From contig NZ_WMIG01000014.1 of NCBI RefSeq assembly GCF_009711205.1, positions 39,173-103,172 on the forward strand: a stretch of 64,000 nt of DNA, given 5' to 3'. Source of the stretch: Paracoccus litorisediminis (GTDB taxonomy: Bacteria; Pseudomonadota; Alphaproteobacteria; Rhodobacterales; Rhodobacteraceae). The notes under the pieces are model-generated. The model made no database searches. It was not told where the DNA came from and saw nothing but the letters and a program-made list of their open reading frames with translations. Shown here piece by piece: positions 9,064 to 17,306 of this stretch. The position numbers were made by a program, and so were the translations under genes. Position 1 is the first letter of the stretch. Each line of letters begins with the position of its first letter.

Positions 9064-9172
9064 AGGTCACTTCGCGCAGGACGGCGAGTGATGGTGTCCG
9101 CTCTTGCAACAGATTCCACGGGCGCTTCATCACTTTTGGACCTCCGGCAGGTGCATGACCCTGCCGGACCGC

Positions 9173-9445
9173 TCAATCGACGGGATAATGGCGCCCCCAG
9201 ACCTTGAACGCGTCCCTGCGCAGGGTCTTGCGCTCGGCGGCATCAAGCCTTGCATGCAGCCGAGCCGTTTCCAGACCATCCGCTTTCGCAGCGCGTTTTG
9301 ATATCCGGACCACCGATCCAGCGCTCCAGGGTAGGCAAGCCTGCGCCAGCCATTGCCGAAGCTCTGCTGGCAGACGGTCGAAATCATCCATGGAACCGGC
9401 GCGTGCCTGTTTGCGCAATGAGGTCGCAAGGTTGTTGCGGGGCAT
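9173..9445 (-). CDS. Small DUF6525-like protein
   Basis: A 90-residue basic protein beginning MPRNNLATSLRKQARAG, with FDRLPAELRQWLAQACLPWS in the first half. This pattern is what I recall for the DUF6525 family, small proteins of unknown function common in Rhodobacteraceae. No signal peptide, membrane segment or cysteine motif is evident. It is on the same strand as the zinc GTPase gene, 40 bases downstream of it, so the two are probably cotranscribed and could share zinc control. The family name is from memory and needs a profile search. Confidence 0.62.
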   Translation of the reverse strand: MPRNNLATSLRKQARAGSMDDFDRLPAELRQWLAQACLPWSAGSVVRISKRAAKADGLETARLHARLDAAERKTLRRDAFKVWGRHYPVD

Positions 9446-9485
9446 TGATCACTTTTCGATCTGGTCGTGGACTGACACGGCGCGG

Positions 9486-10709
9486 CTATCCATCGCGACG
9501 CATGCCCCAGACCGGAAACGGATCGGCAAGATTGGCCCAAGCTTCCGGGTGGAACGCATTTTCCCTGACCAATGCGGCGTCAAGTTCGCGGGTGATCCCG
9601 GCCCTGTCCATCCCTGCACCGATGAAGACCAGCTCCTGCCGTCGGTCCCCCCAAGGCTCCTCCCAAAGCTCGACCGCAGCGGCAAGGCTGTCGGTCACTG
9701 TCGGCCAATGCTGCTTGGGCACTCCGGCCCACCAGCGTCCAAGCGGGGTTACGGTCGAGATCGCGCCAGCCAGACTGAACTCGGCCACCCAATCCGGCCG
9801 GGTTGCGATCCAGAAATGGCCCTTCGCCCGGATCACGCCGGGCAATTCGCCGTTCAGCGCGGCATGGATGCGAACCGGATCGAAGGGACGCCGGGCGCGA
9901 TAGACGAAGGAGGAAACACCATATTCCTCGGTTTCGGGGACATGATGCGCGAAACCGTAAAGCTCCTTGGCCCATAAGGGATGCTCCTGCGCCTTGTCGA
10001 AATCGAACAGTCCGGTATCCAGAATACGCGCCACGTCAACCTGCGAGTAATCGGCCTCGATGACCTCGGCATCCGGGTTGAGCGCGCGCAGGATCTTTCT
10101 TGCGTGATCCAATCTCTCGGGCCCCGCCGCGCCGACCTTGTTCAGGACGATGACATTGGCGAATTCGATCTGGTCGGTCAGCAGATCGACCAGCGTTCGT
10201 TCATCCTGCCCTCCCAGACTTTCGCCGCGTTCGGTCAGGAAATCATGGCTGGCAAAATCGCGCGTCAGGTTCGCCGCATCGACAACCGTCACCATCGTGT
10301 CCAGACGTGCCACATCCGAAAGGCTGGTGCCATCCTCGTCCCGGAAATCGAAGGTCGCGGCAACCGGCAAGGGCTCGGCAATGCCCGTGGATTCGATCAG
10401 CAGGTAGTCGAAACGTCCTTCCCCGGCCAGACGGCGCACCTCGTGCAGCAGGTCATCGCGAAGCGTGCAGCATATGCAGCCATTCGTCATTTCGACCAGT
10501 CTTTCCTCGGAGCGAGACAGCTCAGCCCCGGTCCGGATCAGATCGGCGTCGATGTTCACTTCGGACATGTCATTGACAATCACCGCCACGCGGCGGCCCT
10601 GCCGATTGTTCAGAACGTGGTTTAGCAGCGTTGTCTTTCCCGCCCCCAGAAAGCCCGACAAAACGGTAACTGGAAGCCGAGGTGCACTTGTTCCGGGTAT
10701 CCTGTGCAT
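9486..10709 (-). CDS. zigA: COG0523 GTPase, zinc-responsive metallochaperone (ZigA type)
   Basis: A 407-residue G3E-family P-loop GTPase thought to deliver zinc to client proteins during zinc starvation. Visible motifs are the P-loop GFLGAGKTT (19-27), the metal-binding CICC (78-81) that defines the CxCC subfamily, the ESTGIAEP switch region near 105, and NKVG for the guanine base near 195. The C-terminal CobW_C domain contains RAKGHFWIATRP. An 8+8 dyad of Zur type lies 16 bases before the start, supporting zinc regulation and the ZigA assignment over CobW or a nitrile-hydratase activator. The small DUF6525-like gene follows. Confidence 0.88.
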   Translation of the reverse strand: MHRIPGTSAPRLPVTVLSGFLGAGKTTLLNHVLNNRQGRRVAVIVNDMSEVNIDADLIRTGAELSRSEERLVEMTNGCICCTLRDDLLHEVRRLAGEGRFDYLLIESTGIAEPLPVAATFDFRDEDGTSLSDVARLDTMVTVVDAANLTRDFASHDFLTERGESLGGQDERTLVDLLTDQIEFANVIVLNKVGAAGPERLDHARKILRALNPDAEVIEADYSQVDVARILDTGLFDFDKAQEHPLWAKELYGFAHHVPETEEYGVSSFVYRARRPFDPVRIHAALNGELPGVIRAKGHFWIATRPDWVAEFSLAGAISTVTPLGRWWAGVPKQHWPTVTDSLAAAVELWEEPWGDRRQELVFIGAGMDRAGITRELDAALVRENAFHPEAWANLADPFPVWGMRRDG

Positions 10710-10724
10710 GTTCGCCCTTTTCGA

Positions 10725-10743
10725 AATGTAATAACATTACATT
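10725..10743. promoter_or_regulatory. Zur-like operator upstream of zigA
   Basis: AATGTAAT-AAC-ATTACATT is a perfect 8-bp inverted repeat with a 3-bp spacer, close to the AT-rich proteobacterial Zur box (GTTATANNATAAC-like with flanking AATG/CATT). It lies 16 bases upstream of the ATG of the COG0523 GTPase gene, where Zur binding would block transcription when zinc is plentiful. Confidence 0.65.
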
Positions 10744-10749
10744 AAATAA

Positions 10750-11230
10750 ATGAAGCTGCCTCCGGTATGCAAGCGACTTCTGGGGGGACTATCCCTCAGG
10801 GGCGCGGCCCCCACATTCCAACCTCGACGACGGCGCGGATCGAGACCGCAGAAACCCGCGAGCTTGCCGCTCCTGTCGCGCGCGACCATGGACGTGATGT
10901 CGCAATGGCCATCATCCCTAATCCGTGCGGGATATCTGCGCAGGAAAAGGGTCGGAACTTATCGGTGCGCTCGCGGGTGGTGAGTAGATCCATCTTACAG
11001 GTCGTTCAGAGCGAACCCGTGGCTCTGTCTGACGGAGTTGACGACTTTTCTATATTATAGATAATTTTGAATGATCACTACCAAGCTAAAATCCAGCTCG
11101 CATCCGAACATGGCATTGTTATTAATTAATATTTCTCTCAAACCACCAATCAGAATGATAGATAGTTTGTGAAATTGCACTTCGCGACAAAGCCCTGTCT
11201 CCTCTCTGGAACGGTGAAGGAGGCGCGCAC
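10750..11230. other. Intergenic region between zigA and bioB
   Basis: About 480 bases with no supported gene. Several open frames exist in the GC-rich left half (10750-11060) but none has a recognisable product. The right half is AT-rich and is probably the bioB promoter and leader. It contains the BioR box at 11055-11064 and a related sequence TGATAGATAG at 11156-11165. A strong Shine-Dalgarno AAGGAGG precedes bioB. Confidence 0.55.
11055..11064. promoter_or_regulatory. BioR box of the biotin operon
   Basis: TTATAGATAA matches the published alphaproteobacterial BioR consensus TTATMKATAA exactly and lies in the AT-rich leader 166 bases before bioB. A GntR-family gene, probably bioR, closes the same operon. 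A second, two-mismatch copy (TGATAGATAG) sits about 100 bases downstream, which could be a tandem site. Confidence 0.78.
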
Positions 11231-12163
11231 ATGCAGCAAAAAGCCAGCATTATCTATAATCTGCCCTTGATGGACCTGCTCTATCGCGCCCAGACGACCC
11301 ATCGGGCGCATTTCGATCCTAATCGCATCCAATGCGCCAAGCTGCTTTCGATCAAGACCGGCGGCTGTCCCGAGGATTGCGCCTATTGTTCGCAATCGGC
11401 ACGCAATGGGGCACAGCTCAGCGCGTCGAAACTGCTGGAGGTCGAGAGGGTTCTTGCCGAGGCGCGCAAGGCCAAAGAGGCGGGCGCGACGCGTTACTGC
11501 ATGGGTGCGGCATGGCGGTCGCCCAAAGAGCGCGACATGCCAGCCGTGATCGCGATGGTCGAGGGGGTGAAGGCCATGGGGCTGGAAACCTGCATGACGC
11601 TGGGCATGCTCGACGACCGTCAGGTTGTGCAACTCAAGGCGGCGGGTCTGGATTACTACAACCATAATATCGACACCTCCGAGCGCTTCTACCCCTCGAT
11701 CATCACGACCCGCAGCTTTGCCGAACGCCTCGACACCATCGATCGCGTGCGCAGCGCCGGGATCAATGTCTGCTCGGGCGGGATCATTGGCATGGGCGAA
11801 ACGGCCGAGGATCGGATCGCCATGATCCAGATGCTCGCCGATCTGCCTGAGCCGCCGAAATCCATTCCAATCAATATGTTGATGCGCATGGCGGGGACGC
11901 CTCTGGCGGATGTGGCGCCGCTTGATCCGATCGAAATGCTGCGCACCATTGCCACCACACGCATTCTCGCGCCGCGCTCATATGTGCGCCTGTCGGCGGG
12001 ACGAAGCGAGATGTCGGATGAGTTGCAGGCCATGTGCTTCTTTGCAGGGGCCAATTCGATCTTTATCGGGGATACGCTGCTGACGGCCGATAACCCCGAT
12101 GCAAGCAAGGACGCGCAGCTATTCGCCAAGCTTGGCCTGATGGCCGAAGAGCCGCGCGCATGA
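11231..12163 (+). CDS. bioB: Biotin synthase
   Basis: Radical-SAM enzyme that inserts sulfur into dethiobiotin, the last step of biotin synthesis. The 310-residue protein has the [4Fe-4S]/SAM motif CPEDCAYC with Cys46, Cys50 and Cys53, the family sequence YYNHNIDTS, and IICSGGIIGMGE-like NVCSGGIIGMGE downstream. Its length is a little short of the roughly 320-345 usual but both cluster regions are present. Start ATG follows AAGGAGG. First gene of the operon, overlapping bioF by ATGA. Confidence 0.96.
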   Translation: MQQKASIIYNLPLMDLLYRAQTTHRAHFDPNRIQCAKLLSIKTGGCPEDCAYCSQSARNGAQLSASKLLEVERVLAEARKAKEAGATRYCMGAAWRSPKERDMPAVIAMVEGVKAMGLETCMTLGMLDDRQVVQLKAAGLDYYNHNIDTSERFYPSIITTRSFAERLDTIDRVRSAGINVCSGGIIGMGETAEDRIAMIQMLADLPEPPKSIPINMLMRMAGTPLADVAPLDPIEMLRTIATTRILAPRSYVRLSAGRSEMSDELQAMCFFAGANSIFIGDTLLTADNPDASKDAQLFAKLGLMAEEPRA

Positions 12164-13293
12164 CCGCATTCCCCCGCCATGCCGAACGCCTGTCGGTCCT
12201 TGATACGGGTCGGCGTTTGCGCAGCCTTGTGCCGGCCGCCGGTCTCGACTTCGCCTCGAACGATTATCTGGGACTGGCCGGGTCGGATGTGCTGCGCATG
12301 GCGGTCACCGATGCTTTGGAACGGGGCGTGCCGGTCGGGGCCACGGGATCGCGGCTGCTACGTGGCAACCATCCCGAGCATCTGGCGTTGGAGGCCGAGG
12401 CGGCGCAGCTCTTTGGCGCTCAGGCCGCGATTTACATGGGGGGCGGTTTTCAGGCCAACCAGGCGATCTTTGCCACCCTGCCAATGTCCGATGATCTGGT
12501 GCTGTACGACGCGCTGATCCATGCCAGCGCACATGAGGGGTTGCGCCTTGGCTCGGCGCGGGCCGAGGTGTTTCGCCACAATGACGCGGACGACGCCGAA
12601 CGGATCATCTCGGCCTGGCGGCTGGCCGGCGGGCGCGGGCGGGTCTGGATAGCGCTTGAGACCGTCTATTCCATGGAGGGCGATTTCGCGCCCTTGGACG
12701 ATTTCGCCGCCGTGGCGGCCCGCCGCGATGCGGTGCTGGTCCTTGATGAGGCCCATGCCACGGGGGTTTATGGCACCCTTGGTCGGGGGTTCGCAGCAGG
12801 GATCAGGGATGTTCCGACGGTTGCGCTGCACACCTGCGGCAAGGCCCTTGGCGCAAGCGGTGCCCTGATCTGCGCCGATCGCGCGCTGATCGACACCCTG
12901 ATCAATCGTGCGCGACCCTTTATCTTTGCCACAGCGCCCTCGCCCTTGATGGCATCTGCGGTCACCCGGGCGCTGGCGCATCTGCGGGGCAATCCCGAAT
13001 GCATCCAGATGGCGGCAAGACTGCGCGCCCATGCGCATGAAGCCGCGCGTGGACTTGGGATCGAACTGCCGCCCAGCCAGATCCTGCCCATTGTCATCGG
13101 TTCCGATGAGGCTGCGCTACGGGCCGCGCGGCATCTGCAGGACCGGGGCTTTGACGTGCGCGCGATCCGCCCGCCGACCGTCCCCAAAGGCACCGCACGG
13201 CTGCGCATTTCCATTACCGGTGGCGTGGGCCCCGACGATATCGACGCGCTCTTCGCCATGATCGGTGACCTCAAACGGAGGGATTTCCAATGA
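12160..13293 (+). CDS. bioF: 8-amino-7-oxononanoate synthase
   Basis: PLP-dependent alpha-oxoamine synthase joining pimeloyl-ACP and L-alanine to form KAPA. The 377-residue protein shows the substrate-pocket SNDYLGL near 33-39, ATGSRLLRGNHPEH near 61-74, the PLP aspartate in DEAHATG (196-202) and the Schiff-base lysine K228 in HTCGKALG. The ATG overlaps the bioB stop and the last codons overlap bioD (ATGA), showing tight coupling in the biotin operon. Confidence 0.96.
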   Translation: MTAFPRHAERLSVLDTGRRLRSLVPAAGLDFASNDYLGLAGSDVLRMAVTDALERGVPVGATGSRLLRGNHPEHLALEAEAAQLFGAQAAIYMGGGFQANQAIFATLPMSDDLVLYDALIHASAHEGLRLGSARAEVFRHNDADDAERIISAWRLAGGRGRVWIALETVYSMEGDFAPLDDFAAVAARRDAVLVLDEAHATGVYGTLGRGFAAGIRDVPTVALHTCGKALGASGALICADRALIDTLINRARPFIFATAPSPLMASAVTRALAHLRGNPECIQMAARLRAHAHEAARGLGIELPPSQILPIVIGSDEAALRAARHLQDRGFDVRAIRPPTVPKGTARLRISITGGVGPDDIDALFAMIGDLKRRDFQ

Positions 13294-13913
13294 CTTCGGC
13301 CCTGGTCGTGACCGGCACAGATACCGGGATCGGCAAAACCATCTTTTCGGCTGGCCTGACCAAAGCCCTGAATGCGCAGTACTGGAAGCCGGTGCAGGCC
13401 GGGCTTGAGGAAGAGACCGACAGCCAGATCGTGGCGCGGCTGAGTGGACGTCCCGTCCTGCCCGAGGCCTATCGTCTGAAACGCCCGGCCTCGCCGCATC
13501 TCGCTGCCGCAGACGAGGGTGTCGTCATAGACCCCGCCCGCCTGCAATTGCCTGATGGCGCGGGCCCCTTGGTCGTCGAAGGGGCTGGCGGGGCCTTGGT
13601 CCCGCTGCATGAGGGGCTGCTATACGCGGATCTCATGGCCCGCTGGCAGGCACCGGTGATTGTCGTCGCGCGGACCGGATTGGGCACGATCAACCACAGT
13701 CTGATGACGATTGAAGCCCTGCGCGCGCGCCGGGTCAATCTTCTTGGCATCGCCTTTGTCGGTGACGAAATGGCCGACAGCCAAGCCATCATCTGCCGGA
13801 TCGGGCAGGTGCGCAGCCTTGGCCGCCTGCCTCGGCTTGGGACCCTGACACCCCCCACGCTGGCGGCAGCTTTCGGCGGCATCGACCTTGCCACCATCCG
13901 GGAGGCGCTGTGA
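13290..13913 (+). CDS. bioD: Dethiobiotin synthetase
   Basis: ATP-dependent carboxylase that closes the ureido ring of dethiobiotin. The 207-residue protein starts with the P-loop GTDTGIGKT (9-17) and has YWKPVQAG and the VVEGAGG motif near residues 93-99 typical of BioD. Both ends overlap neighbours (bioF by ATGA, bioA by TGATG), consistent with one coupled operon. Confidence 0.95.
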   Translation: MTSALVVTGTDTGIGKTIFSAGLTKALNAQYWKPVQAGLEEETDSQIVARLSGRPVLPEAYRLKRPASPHLAAADEGVVIDPARLQLPDGAGPLVVEGAGGALVPLHEGLLYADLMARWQAPVIVVARTGLGTINHSLMTIEALRARRVNLLGIAFVGDEMADSQAIICRIGQVRSLGRLPRLGTLTPPTLAAAFGGIDLATIREAL

Positions 13914-15196
13914 TGGAAGCGCTGAGCTTTGAGCGCCAGCATATCTGGCACCCCTATAGCGCGATGAGCGCGCCGAGCCCGGTGCATCTTGTCGACAAGG
14001 CCGAGGGCATCTGGCTGCATCTGGAAAACGGCGGCAAGATGATCGACGCCATGTCGTCATGGTGGTGCGCCGCCTATGGTCACGCGCCCGAGACCCTGGT
14101 TGCCGCGCTCAAGTCGCAGGCCGACCGGATGCCGCATGTGATGTTTGGCGGGCTGACCCATCAACCCGCCATCACGCTGACACGCAAGCTGGTGGCATTG
14201 CTGCCCCACGGGCTGGATCGGGTCTTTTATTCCGACAGCGGCTCGGTCGCGGTGGAGGTTGCCGTCAAGATGGCTGTGCAGGCGCAGATCGCGGCGGGTC
14301 ATCCGGCCCGCACGCAGATCGCCACGGCGCGCGGCGGCTATCACGGCGATACCTGGAAGGCGATGAGCCTCTGCGATCCCGAGACTGGCATGCACAGCCA
14401 TTTCGGCCGCGCCGTCAGTGCCCAGCATTTCGTGCCAACGCCGCCTTTGGTGTTTGATGACGAATGGCTGGACGAACCCAAGCAGAATGGGCTTGCCGAG
14501 GTCGAGGCGCTTTTCGCCCGCCATGGCGCGGATATCGCGGCCTTCATCATTGAGCCTGTCGTGCAGGGCGCAGGCGGGATGCGCTTTTATCATCCCGCCT
14601 ATCTGCGGGGATTGCGCGCACTTTGCGATCATCATGGCATCCTGCTGATTTTCGATGAGATCGCGACGGGCTTTGGCCGGACGGGCGCAGCTTTCACGAT
14701 GGATCATGCAAGCGTGCGCCCGGATATCCTGTGCCTCGGCAAGGCGCTGACCGGCGGCATCATGAGCTTCGCCGCCACCATCGCCACGGCCGACGTGGCC
14801 GAGCGGATCGGACAGGGCAATCCTGCCGCATTGATGCACGGCCCGACCTTCATGGCCAACCCTTTGGCCTGCGCAGTCGCTGGGGCAGCGCTTGACCTTT
14901 GGCGGTCGCGGGACTGGTCGGCCGAGGCGCGCCGGATCGGGGTGCAATTGCGTGCCGAGCTTGCCAGCGCTGCGACCTACCCGACAGTTGCGGATATACG
15001 TGTTCTGGGCGCGATCGGCGTTATCGAAATGAAGGACCCGCTGCCCATGGATAGGGTCCATGCCTTCTGCGCCAGCGAAGGGGTCTGGCTGCGTCCCTTT
15101 GGCAGGCTGCTTTATGCGATGCCGCCCTTTATCACCCAGCCCGAAGATGTCTCGCGGATCACGGCGGCGATGCTTGCCATCGCAAGGGGGCTGTGA
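13913..15196 (+). CDS. bioA: Adenosylmethionine-8-amino-7-oxononanoate aminotransferase
   Basis: Class III PLP aminotransferase that converts KAPA to DAPA using S-adenosylmethionine as amino donor. The 427-residue protein shows HIWHPYS near 10-16, DAMSSWWCAAYGH (45-57), the PLP pocket DEIATGFGRTG (248-258) and catalytic Lys277 in LGKALTGG. The ATG at 13913 shares a base with the bioD stop (TGATG) and follows GGAGG, so I prefer it to the GTG at 13910. Confidence 0.96.
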   Translation: MEALSFERQHIWHPYSAMSAPSPVHLVDKAEGIWLHLENGGKMIDAMSSWWCAAYGHAPETLVAALKSQADRMPHVMFGGLTHQPAITLTRKLVALLPHGLDRVFYSDSGSVAVEVAVKMAVQAQIAAGHPARTQIATARGGYHGDTWKAMSLCDPETGMHSHFGRAVSAQHFVPTPPLVFDDEWLDEPKQNGLAEVEALFARHGADIAAFIIEPVVQGAGGMRFYHPAYLRGLRALCDHHGILLIFDEIATGFGRTGAAFTMDHASVRPDILCLGKALTGGIMSFAATIATADVAERIGQGNPAALMHGPTFMANPLACAVAGAALDLWRSRDWSAEARRIGVQLRAELASAATYPTVADIRVLGAIGVIEMKDPLPMDRVHAFCASEGVWLRPFGRLLYAMPPFITQPEDVSRITAAMLAIARGL

Positions 15197-15813
15197 TGCG
15201 CCAGACATGGCTGCGTCGGGGGCAGGACCGCAGCCTCATCCTTGTATATTCGGGATGGGCGGTCGGGGTGACGCCGTTCCTGCACCTCATCGGAGATAGC
15301 GACGTTCTGGTGCTGGACGATTACCGCGATGAAATCCTGCCTCACGCGCTGCTCGCGCCCTATGCACGGGTTCGGGTCCTGGCCTATTCGCTGGGCGTAA
15401 CGGTGGCCGCACGGCAGCTTGCGGCGGTGACGCCCGACCGCGCCGTGGCGGTTTGCGGATCGCCCTACATTGCCCATGAACGCTATGGCATCGCCCCCGA
15501 AATCTATGCCCGCACCATGGCCGAAGTGACGCCCGCGGCCCTTGATCGCTTCGCCCGCCGCGCAGGGGTGGCATTGCCAGCGGCCCCAGACGTGGCCGCG
15601 CTGCATGAGGAGCTGGCGCTGATCGCCCGACGCCCCGCCGCAAGCCCTGCCACGGGCGATGTGGGCTTTGACTGGGTATTCGCGGGTCGTCGCGACCGTA
15701 TTTTCACGGCCCAATCCATGCGGTCCGTCTGGGCGGGGCGTCAGGTCTCGTGGCTTGAAACCGGTCACAACCCGTTCCCGATCTGGCAGGACTGGGAAGA
15801 GATTTTCGCATGA
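15196..15813 (+). CDS. bioG: Pimeloyl-ACP methyl ester esterase BioG
   Basis: Alpha/beta-hydrolase-like esterase that releases pimeloyl-ACP from its methyl ester, ending the BioC-started pathway; it replaces the E. coli BioH. The 205-residue DUF452-family protein has nucleophile Ser65 in AYSLG, with Asp167 (AGRRDRIF) and His191 (ETGHNPF) in the right order for the triad. The ATG overlaps the bioA stop (TGATG). Its position directly before bioC supports the assignment. Confidence 0.93.
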   Translation: MRQTWLRRGQDRSLILVYSGWAVGVTPFLHLIGDSDVLVLDDYRDEILPHALLAPYARVRVLAYSLGVTVAARQLAAVTPDRAVAVCGSPYIAHERYGIAPEIYARTMAEVTPAALDRFARRAGVALPAAPDVAALHEELALIARRPAASPATGDVGFDWVFAGRRDRIFTAQSMRSVWAGRQVSWLETGHNPFPIWQDWEEIFA

Positions 15814-16565
15814 CCCTTGCCCGTATCGGCGCGGCCTTCTCGCGACATCTATCGAGCTACAAGGCCGAGGCTCAGGCACAGCGTCGGATCGCCCGGACTT
15901 TGCTCGAAGACCTGCGCCCATTCGTGCCCCCTTGCCCGCGCATCCTTGAGGCAGGGCATGGTTCGGGCTTTCTTACCAGCGGGCTGATCACGTTGGCGCC
16001 ACGGGTCTTCTGGCTCAACGATCTTGCCGCACCACTGCCGGACCTGGCATGGACATTGCCACCAGTGCGACTGGCCGGGGACATTGCGCAGCTGGCGTTG
16101 CCGCAGCGGCTCGATCTGATTGCCAGCAGCTCAATGCTGCAATGGATACCGAACCCCGAACAGTTGATCCAACGCTTCTGCGACGTGCTTGCTCCGGGCG
16201 GGATTCTGGCCATTTCCAGCTTTGGCCCCGAAAATTTCCCCGAACTCGCCGCACTGGGGTTGCCACCGGGCGCGCCCTCTTATCGCAGTGGTGCTGCATT
16301 GGCTGCGGCGCTGCCCGCGGAAATGGAGCTGCTTGCCGCGCGCGACGACGCCATCCCTGTGCATTTTCCAACCGCGCAGGCCCTGTTTGCGCATCTGCGG
16401 GCGACCGGGGTAAACGGGCTTTTGGGCGGGCGGCTCAGGCCTGCCGCGCTCAAGGCCATGATGGCACGGATGAACCGCGAGGGCGATTTGACTTTGACCT
16501 ATCGTCCCTCCTATTGCTTGGCCCGCAAGTCGGGTCAGACCGGCGTTACCCGGAAGCAGGTTTAA
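15810..16565 (+). CDS. bioC: Malonyl-ACP O-methyltransferase BioC
   Basis: SAM-dependent methyltransferase that methylates malonyl-ACP so the fatty-acid machinery can build pimeloyl-ACP. The 251-residue class I fold has the SAM-binding loop ILEAGHGSGFLT at 45-56 and the SSSMLQWI motif near 107-114 characteristic of BioC. Glycine-rich motif I has His in place of the usual Cys/Gly. The ATGA overlap with bioG places it sixth in the biotin operon. Confidence 0.93.
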   Translation: MTLARIGAAFSRHLSSYKAEAQAQRRIARTLLEDLRPFVPPCPRILEAGHGSGFLTSGLITLAPRVFWLNDLAAPLPDLAWTLPPVRLAGDIAQLALPQRLDLIASSSMLQWIPNPEQLIQRFCDVLAPGGILAISSFGPENFPELAALGLPPGAPSYRSGAALAAALPAEMELLAARDDAIPVHFPTAQALFAHLRATGVNGLLGGRLRPAALKAMMARMNREGDLTLTYRPSYCLARKSGQTGVTRKQV

Positions 16566-16581
16566 AGGTCAGACGCAGGCA

Positions 16582-17193
16582 ATGGCGCATGTTCCGTCCC
16601 CAGATGTCATCGCCGCCGAACTGACGCGCCGCATCGTGCGGGGCGAGCTTCTGGCCGGTGAAAAGCTGCGGCAAGACTATATCGCGGCGGAATTCGGTGT
16701 CAGCCACGTCCCGGTGCGCGAAGCGCTGTTGCGGGTGGTGTCAAAGGGACTGGCCGTCTCGCAGCCACATCGCGGCGTGCAGGTGGCGCCGCTTGATCCG
16801 TTGGCACAAAAGGAACTCAAGCTCATGCGCCTGGCGCTTGAGCCGATGACGCTGCTGCATTCCGTTCCCAATCTGACCTCCGAGCAGATCCGCGAGGCCG
16901 ATGAACTGCGCCACGCATGCGATCAGGCCGACAATATCTTCGACTGGGAGGAATATAATCGCGCCTTTCACGCCAAGATCTATGAAGGCTGCAATATGCC
17001 CCGCCTTGCCGAGATCGTGGACAACCTGCAGGATGTCGCCGCGCGCTACATCCTTGTCCATTACCGCAATCGGTGGCGCCCCCGTATCGATGCCGACCAC
17101 CATGGCATCATGGCCTCGATCCGACGCGGCGATGCAAAGGCCGCCGCAGCCATCCTCGACCGGCATCTGCAGAGGTTGAATCTGGCGATTTGA
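16582..17193 (+). CDS. bioR: GntR-family regulator, probable biotin repressor BioR
   Basis: A 203-residue GntR/FCD-type protein. The N-terminal winged helix contains QDYIAAEFGVSHVPVREALL (31-50) and the C-terminal helical ligand domain contains YNRAFHAKIYEG and a late DHHGIMASI typical of FCD metal/ligand-binding proteins. It lies 16 bases after bioC in the same direction, and the operon leader carries a perfect BioR box. In alphaproteobacteria BioR replaces BirA as transcriptional repressor of biotin genes. A GntR regulator of the adjoining transporter is less likely because that locus has its own LysR. Confidence 0.86.
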   Translation: MAHVPSPDVIAAELTRRIVRGELLAGEKLRQDYIAAEFGVSHVPVREALLRVVSKGLAVSQPHRGVQVAPLDPLAQKELKLMRLALEPMTLLHSVPNLTSEQIREADELRHACDQADNIFDWEEYNRAFHAKIYEGCNMPRLAEIVDNLQDVAARYILVHYRNRWRPRIDADHHGIMASIRRGDAKAAAAILDRHLQRLNLAI

Positions 17194-17273
17194 TATCACC
17201 GGATCGTGCCCGGTTTACGGCCAGCCGATCACGATCTCGGGTTGGCCAAAGACATGATGACTGAAAGGAGTGA

Positions 17274-17302
17274 TTGGAACGCGACCCTGAGCCGCGTTCC
17301 AA
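17274..17302. terminator. Bidirectional hairpin between bioR and tctA
   Basis: A perfect ten-base-pair stem, TTGGAACGCG / CGCGTTCCAA, with a nine-base loop lies in the 113-bp gap between convergent bioR and tctA. With AA/TT at the stem base, it can serve as a terminator for both transcripts. Confidence 0.65.
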
Positions 17303-17306
17303 AGCG

